Origin: Opitutales bacterium
GTDB lineage: Bacteria; Verrucomicrobiota; Verrucomicrobiae; Opitutales; CAG-312
DNA length: 6,652 nucleotides
Reading direction: 5' to 3'
Assembly: GCA_017623955.1 (NCBI GenBank)
Contig: JAGAOA010000027.1
Coordinates: 1-6,652, forward strand
Shown: positions 1-6,376 of the stretch, in pieces
How positions within the stretch are numbered: the first letter of the stretch is position 1
Layout: each line of letters begins with the position of its first letter
Notes under the pieces: model-generated
Databases searched by the model: none
Seen by the model: the letters and a program-made list of their open reading frames with translations, nothing else
Told to the model about the DNA's origin: nothing
Translations under genes and position numbers: made by a program

Positions 1-483
1 AACAGCACCAGTAAGGTCTCCAACATCAGCAGTTTCGCCTCCGCCCGAATAAATTTGGACACCCAACTTACGAAGCTTTGCAAGAAATTCTTCCGAACCT
101 AAAATCAACTGAGCAAGCGCAGCTCCTGTAAAATTCTTAGCGTTTCTATTGACAGTGTTAGATAGCAAAATTCTCTCTACTGCACCGATACATAGCAAGT
201 CATCGATATTCATAACGATTGAATCTTGCGATATACCTCGAAAAACGGAAGCGTCTCCTGTTTCTTTAAAATACAAATATGCAATGATAGATTTTGTACC
301 ACTACCATCTGAATGAATGACATTGCACTTTTTCTTTGAACCGGTAAGATAATCTTCTGTAATTTTGCAGAATGCACCTTTAAATACGCCTTGATCAAGC
401 TTGTCTACAGCTGCGTGTACTTCTTCTTTGCCTGCCGACACACCTCTAGCGGCGTATCTACCTAATTGCTTTTCTTTTGCCAT
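1..483 (-). CDS. purM: Phosphoribosylformylglycinamidine cyclo-ligase (AIR synthase, PurM), 3' end cut by window
   Basis: First 161 codons of a gene that runs off the left edge. The family makes aminoimidazole ribotide from FGAM with ATP, the fifth step of de novo purine synthesis, in the cytoplasm. My translation starts [20 protein letters not shown]. Three PurM signatures can be read: SDGSGTK at residues 58-64 (TDGVGTK in E. coli), [11 protein letters not shown] at 91-101 (MCVNDLVVQGA in E. coli) and GGETADVGD at 148-156 (GGETAEMPG in E. coli), the last two belonging to the nucleotide/metal-binding core. The wording matches the divergent PurM of Bacteroidota and PVC bacteria better than the enterobacterial form. 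The ATG at 483-481 is the natural start: it lies 12 bp after the thrH stop, with no Shine-Dalgarno in the gap. It is probably co-transcribed with thrH and tolB. The C-terminal AIR-synthase domain is outside the window, so intactness cannot be judged. Another PurM-superfamily enzyme is possible but less likely. Confidence 0.9.
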   Translation of the reverse strand, partial: MAKEKQLGRYAARGVSAGKEEVHAAVDKLDQGVFKGAFCKITEDYLTGSKKKCNVIHSDGSGTKSIIAYLYFKETGDASVFRGISQDSIVMNIDDLLCIGAVERILLSNTVNRNAKNFTGAALAQLILGSEEFLAKLRKLGVQIYSGGGETADVGDLTGAV

Positions 484-495
484 AATAATATTTCG

Positions 496-1101
496 TTAAA
501 GTGCCATAAAGCGTTCAAACGACGCTTTCAATTCTTGATAATTTGTTGCAACTTCTATATCTGAATTTTCTGCTGCAAATTTCTCAGTTGGTCTATACAT
601 TACTGAATAATTTGCGGCGCGCAACATAGATAAATCGTTATAAGAATCTCCAGTAGAAATTACTTTAAAATTGAGAGCTTTAAAAGCTTCAACTGTTTTA
701 CGTTTTTGATCATCTATACGCAAACGATAATCCGATACAAAACCGTTAGAATCTATCACTAAATCATGACAGAACAATGTTGGGAACCCAAGTTTTGCCA
801 TCAATGGACGTGCGAACTCTTCAAATGTATCCGACAAAATTATCGCACGTGTTTTTGATGTCAACCACTGCATAAACTCGCAAGCTCCATCAAGAGGCTC
901 TAAAGTTGCAATTACATCTTGGATATCTGAAAGCTTAATTCCGCGTTTAGATAAAATGTCCAAGCGATAACGCATAAGCTTATCGTAATCTGGCTCATCG
1001 CGAGTAGTTCTACGTAGCTCTGGAATGCCAGAAGCTTCTGCAAACGCTATCCAAATTTCAGGAATTAAAACTCCCTCTAAATCAAGTGTTACTATGTTCA
1101 T
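496..1101 (-). CDS. thrH: Phosphoserine phosphatase / homoserine phosphotransferase ThrH (HAD family)
   Basis: Complete 201-residue HAD-superfamily enzyme, close to the roughly 205 residues of Pseudomonas ThrH, and similar to it from end to end as I recall that sequence. ThrH removes phosphate from L-phosphoserine and can pass it to homoserine, linking the last step of serine synthesis to threonine synthesis, in the cytoplasm. Motif I is DLEGVLIPE, with D7 as the expected nucleophile; the second acid is E9 rather than the usual Asp, as in ThrH. Motif II is LSDTF (S90-D91-T92), the motif III lysine is probably K133, and motif IV is GDSYND (D152, D156). The segment EIWIAFAEASGIPELRRTTR (15-34) is the ThrH-type cap start and separates it from ordinary SerB. 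The start codon shares one base with the tolB stop (TAATG), which suggests translational coupling. Family assignment is firm; whether it acts mainly as phosphatase or homoserine kinase cannot be read from sequence. Confidence 0.93.
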   Translation of the reverse strand: MNIVTLDLEGVLIPEIWIAFAEASGIPELRRTTRDEPDYDKLMRYRLDILSKRGIKLSDIQDVIATLEPLDGACEFMQWLTSKTRAIILSDTFEEFARPLMAKLGFPTLFCHDLVIDSNGFVSDYRLRIDDQKRKTVEAFKALNFKVISTGDSYNDLSMLRAANYSVMYRPTEKFAAENSDIEVATNYQELKASFERFMAL

Positions 1102-2297
1102 TATCGTGATGTGTAAACAAAATCTGGATCAGTCAAAGAACCGAGCGTTTTAGAATGCAATGCTGTTTGACGACCTGTTTCCGTATCGATTATATATAAT
1201 TGACGATTTTTACCAAAAGCCTTTTGACAGACAATGTGGCGACCATCGCTAAGCCATTTTGCACCCGATGTACTTGCACCTTTACTTACAACTTTTGCCT
1301 CGCGGGTTTTCATATTATATGTTGCAACTTGAAAACCCCTACCTTGTGCGATTGTAAAGACAACTAAATCGGGATTTACCCAATTCCAATCAGGTTCAGA
1401 GCAATAATTGCTCAAACGCGAAGATACAACTTGCATACGTCCACCACTAACAGGCATAGTATAGACTTGTGGACGACCACGAACATCGCTAGCGAAAATC
1501 AAACGTTTACCATCTGGCGAAAAGCTAACCGAACTTTCTGTTGAAGACGTTTTAGTAACCTTACGCAAACCTTTGCATTGAGAATTACCAACCCAGATTT
1601 CGGCATTGCCCGATGAAGTCAAAATAACAGCCATTTTAGAACCATCGGGAGACATAGCCCCATCACAATTACTACCCTTATACGATGCCAATGTTTTGCG
1701 TGTATTTGAGTTTAAATCTATCATAAACAAATCCATAAATCCTGCACGATAGTATCCTGTATAAGCTAGGCGAGAACCATCGGGAGAAAAATGCGGCCAC
1801 ATAGAATCTGATTTATCCTTTGTAATTATACGAATATTTTGAAAAACCATATCCGAAACAGCTATTTCAGAAGAGCCACCTCCAACTTTAGAATATGCAA
1901 AAGCTAATTTTCCAGCAAAATAGCCTTTTGAACGCAAAGTACTTTCAACTGCTATGTCACAAGCTTTCATCAACGCATTTACTAAATTAGATGCCGAAAC
2001 AATACGCTCGGTAGAACGAGACCCTTTTACCGACACACGAACAGAATTTGCCGATGCTTGCTCAAAATTAAAAACGAACTGAGCATTTGCTTGATTAACT
2101 GATATATAGCTACCGTGCGTTGAAAAAGCACGTTTTGCAAGCTGTTGAAGCTTTGCATTTGACGAGGTAATAGCCACTTTATAAACTGGAACATTTGAAT
2201 GTTGAGCATCACCATCAATAACGATAGTATGTTGTGCTAATGCAAAAATAGAACTAGCACCAAAAAGTAAGATACAAAAAAAATTTTTCCTATTCAT
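1101..2297 (-). CDS. tolB: TolB-like periplasmic beta-propeller protein
   Basis: Complete 398-residue protein. In the Tol-Pal system TolB is the periplasmic partner of Pal and TolA and helps keep the outer membrane attached, especially at division. Residues 1-21 form a signal peptide (basic MNRK, hydrophobic core, ALA cleavage site before Q22). Residues 22-150 resemble the TolB N-terminal alpha/beta domain: an early segment on amino-acid transport to residue 65, then a beta-rich stretch and NALMKACDIAVESTLRSKGYFAGKLAF-like wording near 106-134. From about 165 the PD40/WD40-like propeller repeats follow: FSPDGSRLAYT (170-180), MSPDGSKMAVI (215-225), FSPDGKRLIFAS (259-270), a degenerate blade near 300-315, and LSDGRHIVC (349-357). 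Length fits TolB (about 430) slightly short. It heads a compact run with thrH and purM rather than sitting beside tolQRA or pal, so the Tol role is inferred from architecture. A TolB-like protein of other function is the alternative. Confidence 0.85.
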   Translation of the reverse strand: MNRKNFFCILLFGASSIFALAQHTIVIDGDAQHSNVPVYKVAITSSNAKLQQLAKRAFSTHGSYISVNQANAQFVFNFEQASANSVRVSVKGSRSTERIVSASNLVNALMKACDIAVESTLRSKGYFAGKLAFAYSKVGGGSSEIAVSDMVFQNIRIITKDKSDSMWPHFSPDGSRLAYTGYYRAGFMDLFMIDLNSNTRKTLASYKGSNCDGAMSPDGSKMAVILTSSGNAEIWVGNSQCKGLRKVTKTSSTESSVSFSPDGKRLIFASDVRGRPQVYTMPVSGGRMQVVSSRLSNYCSEPDWNWVNPDLVVFTIAQGRGFQVATYNMKTREAKVVSKGASTSGAKWLSDGRHIVCQKAFGKNRQLYIIDTETGRQTALHSKTLGSLTDPDFVYTSR

Positions 2298-2410
2298 AGT
2301 TACCGTCTATCTTTACAAATATGCATATATTTTCAACAAAATAATACAATTTTTTGCCACAAAAATAACTTGGATTAGCCATAAAAATAAAAATAGTGTG
2401 ACAAAGTGTA

Positions 2411-2513
2411 AAAAAATACGTCAAATTGTGGTGCAGACTGGTCTTTTGATGAAAGAAAGGCGATAGAAGCGTACAAAAAACAGTACGTAACTATTGCATT
2501 CCTTTCTAGAAAG
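2411..2513. repeat. Hairpin repeat, copy A (decayed or truncated)
   Basis: This 103-bp segment aligns without gaps to 2556-2658, offset 145 bp, with 94 of 103 bases identical by hand count. It contains an inverted repeat with arms 2451-2466 and 2491-2506 and an inner stem GCGTAC (2469-2474) / GTACGT (2483-2488) around an 8-base loop. Compared with copy B, the outer part of this stem has gained two mismatches, at 2456 and 2459. The 12-bp palindrome CTTTCTAGAAAG is at 2502-2513. The outer right arm present in copy B is not recognisable here; beyond 2513 only TATCA still lines up. Confidence 0.85.
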
Positions 2514-2553
2514 TATATATCAAGTAAAAATATATTATGTTGATAGTTCGAAC

Positions 2554-2688
2554 AAAAAAAATGCGTCAAATTGTGGCTCAGACTGGTCTTTTGATGAAAG
2601 GAATGCGATAGGAGCGTACACAAAATAGTACGTGACTATTGCATTCCTTTCTAGAAAGCCAGTATCAGTCCAATTTCACGCATTTTTT
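2554..2688. repeat. Hairpin repeat, copy B: complete nested inverted-repeat element
   Basis: The outer arms are 2556-2573 (AAAAAATGCGTCAAATTG) and 2671-2688 (CAATTTCACGCATTTTTT), which pair at 17 of 18 positions. Shorter arms ACTGG (2582-2586) and CCAGT (2659-2663) follow. Inside is a strong stem of 16 pairs with one G-T wobble, 2596-2611 with 2636-2651, then a 2x2 internal loop, then a 6-pair stem (2614-2619 with 2628-2633) around the loop ACAAAATA. The palindrome CTTTCTAGAAAG lies at 2647-2658. The element starts directly after the TAG stop (2691-2689) of the upstream gene and is bounded by an A-run and a T-run, so it could terminate transcription in either direction. Its small size, terminal inverted repeats and lack of coding capacity suggest a MITE-like or REP/BIME-like element; no target-site duplication is evident. 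Confidence 0.85.
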
Positions 2689-3504
2689 CTATTTGTCTAA
2701 ATCCATTTCAATAGGCGTGGTTTCTAGTTTGTGCCATTTTCCGTCTATCTTTATCACTACAATCTTTCTATCCTTGTCATAAAATATCGTTCCATCTTTC
2801 GCCTTCTTCAATAATTTCTTTTTTGAATACTTAGCAAATTCTTTGTAAACTTCTCCTTCAACAGCATGCTTATAATAACTTTCTGTCTCGAAATCTTCGC
2901 GTTTTATGCGTTTTCTAGCTTCTTTTCTTATTTTTTGTTGTTCCTTCCATTTCACAGGAGTATCGCGAAGGTCATCCTTGCCTATGCTACCAAGTACTAT
3001 CGGACTACGCATTTCAACTTCGCCATAAAAAATAGCTCTATCACGAGAAAACATATATGAGTGATACGGAACATCGCTACCAACTCTAAACCAAAAATAA
3101 GGCATATCTGCCATTTGATTATAAGCGGTTCCGAAATAATACAATTCTCCAACAGGATACCCTTCTTCAACATGTTTGTTTACAAGCATTGTTATGCGTG
3201 ATTTATCATCAGCCGCATACCCTTCAAATAGATGCAACCCCCAACGCTTTTTATGTACATCTCTACCTCTAACCATAATTGTAGAATTTGTCATAATAGA
3301 GGAATCGAAAAAAATCGGAACCTGAATTTTATCTACTTTAAAACCATAATTATACGAACAATTTTTCCAAAAATCCCAATCTGTATTAATTGTAGAAGTA
3401 AATGAAAGAGGCGTTTGATAGTCTATTGAAGTCGATTTATTTGCGACATCAGCATATATAAACATTGAAGACAATAAGATAAAAGAAACCAAGATTTTTT
3501 TCAT
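2689..3504 (-). CDS. Secreted protein of unknown function, 271 residues
   Basis: I do not recognise this family. The protein has a clear signal peptide: MKK, a hydrophobic core to about residue 16, and a likely cleavage after IYA18. There is no lipobox cysteine; the only cysteine is C49. The mature part can be described in three pieces. Residues 30-170 are rich in aromatic residues and probably beta-strands (for example WDFWKNCSYNYGF at 43-55, ELYYFGTAYNQMADMPYFWF at 120-139). Residues 180-235 are strongly charged and probably helical, with many Lys, Arg and Glu. The tail at 237-260 (DGTIFYDKDRKIVVIKIDGKW then HKL) looks like a short beta-hairpin module. It ends with no further membrane segment, so it is likely periplasmic or outer-membrane associated. 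It stands alone: a terminator precedes it and the hairpin repeat touches its stop. The ATG at 3504-3502 is chosen because it begins the signal peptide; there is no Shine-Dalgarno before it. Confidence 0.8.
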   Translation of the reverse strand: MKKILVSFILLSSMFIYADVANKSTSIDYQTPLSFTSTINTDWDFWKNCSYNYGFKVDKIQVPIFFDSSIMTNSTIMVRGRDVHKKRWGLHLFEGYAADDKSRITMLVNKHVEEGYPVGELYYFGTAYNQMADMPYFWFRVGSDVPYHSYMFSRDRAIFYGEVEMRSPIVLGSIGKDDLRDTPVKWKEQQKIRKEARKRIKREDFETESYYKHAVEGEVYKEFAKYSKKKLLKKAKDGTIFYDKDRKIVVIKIDGKWHKLETTPIEMDLDK

Positions 3505-3533
3505 ATTTTTTCACAAAATTTAAGTTTTACTAC

Positions 3534-3582
3534 AAATATCTGAAAGAACATTTATTCTATATACAGCATACTTCAGATATTT
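3534..3582. repeat. Perfect 11-bp inverted repeat upstream of the secreted-protein gene
   Basis: AAATATCTGAA at 3534-3544 is exactly reverse-complementary to TTCAGATATTT at 3572-3582, with a 27-base spacer. It lies 30 to 78 bases before the ATG of the 271-residue gene. The spacer carries a minus-strand TATATAGAAT that could hold a -10 box, though no good -35 was found. It may be an operator, a leader hairpin, or chance in A/T-rich DNA. Confidence 0.5.
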
Positions 3583-3635
3583 AACGATGGTCGACAAGGT
3601 ATTAAAAAATATCTACTTTACAAGAAAAAAAGTAG

Positions 3636-3669
3636 AAAAAAGAAGACAACCACATGATTGTCTTCTTTT
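3636..3669 (-). terminator. Rho-independent terminator of secDF
   Basis: A 9-bp perfect stem, AGAAGACAA (3641-3649) with TTGTCTTCT (3658-3666), encloses an 8-base loop and can be extended by three A-T pairs. Read on the minus strand it is followed by a T-tract (complement of 3640-3636). It begins 22 bases after the secDF stop. A weaker hairpin (3613-3619 with 3629-3635), followed by another T-rich run, lies just downstream and could be a back-up. Confidence 0.85.
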
Positions 3670-3690
3670 GATTTTCGAAAAATTTTAGAA

Positions 3691-6294
3691 CTATTCCCAA
3701 CTACGTGCTTCAGGTTCAACAGTTTTTTCAACCTTGTCTCTATTGCCTTTGTTCCACCAGTAGAATACTGGGCTAGCAATAAATATTGATGAGAATGTAC
3801 CAACTGTAATACCTATAATAAACACTAACGAGAAGTCTACAATAATACCTGTACCGAATACGAACAAGGCCACAGCAGATAAGAACGTAGTTACCGAAGT
3901 CAGTAATGTTCTAGAAAGCGTTCTATTGATTGAATAGTTTACAACATCTTTCAAAGACATCGTTGGTTTCAATTCGAGCTCTTCACGAATACGGTCGAAC
4001 ACAACGATTTTGTCGTTAATAGAATATCCCATAACCATGAGAACTGCCGCCACCATAGGTGCCGAGAACTGACCAGAACCTACACCCAACATTCCGAATA
4101 TTACATATAAACCAATACTCATTATAACGTCGTGGAATGTAGCTACCAACGCACCAATACCATAACTAAATTCAAAACGGAATGCAACGTAAACAAGAAT
4201 TGCCAACATTGATAACATAATAGCAATGAACGCATCTTTTGTAATATCACTACTTACGGACGCACCAACACTTGTTTGCGATACCAATTTTAAACCAGCA
4301 TCTGGAAAGCGTTTTTGTAATTCTTCAAAAGCTTGTTCGCCCTTTTCACTTTCAACTTGAAGAACTAAACGCTCTGCCTTTGAAGCCAAATCAACTTGAT
4401 ACGACGCTTGAACTTCACCCAAACCTTCGCCAGTTGCTGTACTCATTTTTAAGATTTCTTCTATTGGAATTTTCTTATCGGCATTATAGCTTAAAGAAAC
4501 AATATCACCACCAGTAAAGTCGATACTCAAAGTCTTATCGCCACGATAAATTACAGTTGCAATACCCAATACCACAATCAACCACGATATTACGAAAGAG
4601 CCCTTTACATATTTGAAGAAGTCAACATTTGTTTGGTTTGTAATAAGACCTTTTTGCAACGATTTGCGAACTATGTTGTATTTTACAGCAAATTCAAGCA
4701 TAAAACGGCTAATTACCAAGCATGCAAACAATGTTGTAAAAATACCAACTGCCAATGTAATACCGAAACCCTTAACTGGACCTGTACCAAATTTCCAAAG
4801 AATAATAGCAGAAATGAGAGTTGTTATATTAGCGTCGACGATGGCCGAGAATGCTTTTTCATAACCAGCCATCAGAGATGTCCACAAACTCTTGCCATTG
4901 AGCGATTCTTCACGCATACGTTCAAACACGAGGATATTAGAGTCAACAGCCATACCGAGCGTCAATACCAACGCTGCAATACCCGGAAGAGTCATAGTTG
5001 CACAAAAACTAGCCAATACCCCAACTAGAATAAAGATATTAGCAAACACCGATATAACTGCAATAAAGCCCATCGATTTATAAACTAAAATCATAAACAA
5101 CACTGTCAACGATGTACCCACAGCAGCAGCCATGAACGAGCTATCTTTAGCAGTTTCTGCCAAAGATGGACCAACTTCGTTCAACGAAGTACGTTTCAAA
5201 CCAACCGACAACGGATTATTCAAAGCATTAGCCAATTCAATAGCTTCACGACGTGTAAAGTTTCCTGTAATAGAACCTCTATCACTAATTACGCTCTGAA
5301 TATTTGGAGCACTCATCAAACGACCATCAAGCACAATTGCCAGTGGTTGTTTTACACCTGTTTGTTTATCCTCATCTAAAATTGTCTTTGTAATTCTTTC
5401 AAAAACCTTAGAACCTTCAGAAGTAAATTCCATACTTACGCTAAAGCGACTAGTATCTTCCATTGCAGGATATGCCTTCTTGATGATATCACCAGATGCT
5501 TCTGGACGAATACGAACATACAATGGCTCTGCAATAATCTGACCACCACGTTCGCTTTCCATCATCATTACTTCATAACCTGCTGGGATTTCACTAATAG
5601 GAGGTTTTGCAGATGTTGGACGTTTAAAACGATGTACCTTGCGGAATTCCAATTTTGCAGGACGCGAAAGTTCTTCAATAGCTTCAGGGTTATCTTTCAA
5701 CGACACACCAGGCATTTGAACCTCAATAGAATTACCACCCATTACACGTATTGTTGGCTCTGTTACACCCAATCCATTAATACGATTATTCATCACAACT
5801 AAAACGTCTTCGAGTTGTCCCTGACGTTCCATTTCACCACTTTCAAGATTTTTGTCATCAATTTCCAATGTAAACGAAACACCACCTTGCAAGTCTAGAC
5901 CCTTTTTAAGAGCTCCCTTACTTTGACGATACAATTCTTTTAAGAGAATATCGTTACGTTTCTTCAACACCTTGATGTCAGATACCTTAATTTCTGGGAA
6001 ATATACCGACAAATCGATATCGTTAGCATTAGCATAGTCACGCAATGCAATATACAGTGTTGGCGACTTAGCTGGATTATTTTTATAATTTACTTTATCA
6101 ACACGTGCTTCCGCTGCTGGTAAGATTTTTTTTGCAAACTCATCTTGTTGAGCTGTTGCACGTGTTTTTATGAACTCTTCAAACGGAGTGTCTGTAACTG
6201 GGAACATCGATGATGCTGCCCAAATAACCACTAACGCGGTAATTACAAACTTCCAAAGAATTCCTGAATTACTGTTTGTTCCTGGTAATGACAT
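3691..6294 (-). CDS. secDF: Protein translocase subunit SecDF (fused SecD-SecF)
   Basis: Complete 867-residue fusion of SecD and SecF, an inner-membrane RND-type protein that uses the proton gradient to pull exported proteins through SecYEG. The first helix is at about 12-30 and a short periplasmic coil follows. The SecD motif GLDLQGG is at 132-138, and the periplasmic P1 region runs to about 385. The SecD membrane bundle then follows, with TLGMAVDSNILVFERMREE at 445-463 including the expected D451 and R459. GTGPVKGFGITLAVG is at 503-517. The SecF half starts with a helix near 566-583 and IDFTGG at 591-596. Its second bundle carries MVMGYSINDKIVVFDRIREE at 753-772 (D761, R768) and NRTLSRTLLTS at 790-800. 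All key charged residues are present, so it looks functional. It is shorter than the roughly 1000 residues usual in Bacteroidota. The start at 6294 begins a plausible cytoplasmic tail and first helix. It follows yajC by 82 bp with a hairpin between. Confidence 0.97.
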   Translation of the reverse strand: MSLPGTNSNSGILWKFVITALVVIWAASSMFPVTDTPFEEFIKTRATAQQDEFAKKILPAAEARVDKVNYKNNPAKSPTLYIALRDYANANDIDLSVYFPEIKVSDIKVLKKRNDILLKELYRQSKGALKKGLDLQGGVSFTLEIDDKNLESGEMERQGQLEDVLVVMNNRINGLGVTEPTIRVMGGNSIEVQMPGVSLKDNPEAIEELSRPAKLEFRKVHRFKRPTSAKPPISEIPAGYEVMMMESERGGQIIAEPLYVRIRPEASGDIIKKAYPAMEDTSRFSVSMEFTSEGSKVFERITKTILDEDKQTGVKQPLAIVLDGRLMSAPNIQSVISDRGSITGNFTRREAIELANALNNPLSVGLKRTSLNEVGPSLAETAKDSSFMAAAVGTSLTVLFMILVYKSMGFIAVISVFANIFILVGVLASFCATMTLPGIAALVLTLGMAVDSNILVFERMREESLNGKSLWTSLMAGYEKAFSAIVDANITTLISAIILWKFGTGPVKGFGITLAVGIFTTLFACLVISRFMLEFAVKYNIVRKSLQKGLITNQTNVDFFKYVKGSFVISWLIVVLGIATVIYRGDKTLSIDFTGGDIVSLSYNADKKIPIEEILKMSTATGEGLGEVQASYQVDLASKAERLVLQVESEKGEQAFEELQKRFPDAGLKLVSQTSVGASVSSDITKDAFIAIMLSMLAILVYVAFRFEFSYGIGALVATFHDVIMSIGLYVIFGMLGVGSGQFSAPMVAAVLMVMGYSINDKIVVFDRIREELELKPTMSLKDVVNYSINRTLSRTLLTSVTTFLSAVALFVFGTGIIVDFSLVFIIGITVGTFSSIFIASPVFYWWNKGNRDKVEKTVEPEARSWE

Positions 6295-6327
6295 TTATTT
6301 TATACTTGTTATAGTTTATAAATTCAC

Positions 6328-6357
6328 AAAAACGCCGCTGTATCACAACTGCGGCGT
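6328..6357 (-). terminator. Intrinsic terminator or attenuator between yajC and secDF
   Basis: A perfect 7-bp GC-rich stem, ACGCCGC (6332-6338) with GCGGCGT (6351-6357), can be extended past a T-T mismatch by two more pairs. On the minus strand it is followed at once by five T residues (complement of 6332-6328). It lies 20 to 49 bases after the yajC stop and 33 bases before the secDF ATG. The DNA between it and secDF is A/T-rich (a TATAAA lies at 6303-6298), but no convincing promoter was found there, so partial read-through remains possible. Confidence 0.8.
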
Positions 6358-6376
6358 AACAAGCAAGAGAAAAATA

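Larger units (their letters stand above)
2298..2688. other. Gene-free stretch between tolB and the 271-residue gene
   Basis: These 391 bases hold no credible gene. The part next to tolB (2298-2410) is very A/T-rich and should contain the promoter and leader of the tolB-thrH-purM run. I could not settle on a promoter: a TATTAT at about 2340-2345, read on the minus strand, has only a weak -35 match 17 bases upstream, and there is no Shine-Dalgarno before the tolB ATG. A 10-bp palindrome, ATATGCATAT, lies at 2319-2328. The rest is taken up by the two hairpin repeat copies described separately and a 40-bp A/T-rich spacer. Confidence 0.6.

Noticed and set aside
210..398. Minus-strand open frame of 62 codons inside the purM region.
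   Set aside because: It is in a different frame from the 161-codon purM reading, which carries the conserved PurM motifs.
2360..2370. TATTTTTG on the minus strand upstream of tolB, matching the Bacteroidota -7 promoter pattern TAnnTTTG.
   Set aside because: No TTTG element is found at the right distance upstream, and such strings are common in A/T-rich DNA.
2375..2623. Minus-strand open frame of 82 codons across both hairpin repeat copies.
   Set aside because: It is mostly repeat sequence read in two different frames, its composition is an odd mix of Phe, Ser, His and Tyr, and it has no recognisable domain or start signal.
2411..2658. Possible CRISPR array from the repeated units.
   Set aside because: Only two long units (103 bp) with a 42-bp gap and internal hairpins; no short regular repeats or spacers and no cas genes.
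2866..3060. Plus-strand open frame of 64 codons opposite the secreted-protein gene.
   Set aside because: The minus-strand frame has a signal peptide and much greater length; the plus-strand frame is a shadow with hydrophobic low-complexity content.
4613..5083. Several overlapping plus-strand open frames of 63 to 131 codons inside secDF.
   Set aside because: They lie opposite a clearly conserved SecDF coding sequence and have no family resemblance, so they are shadows.
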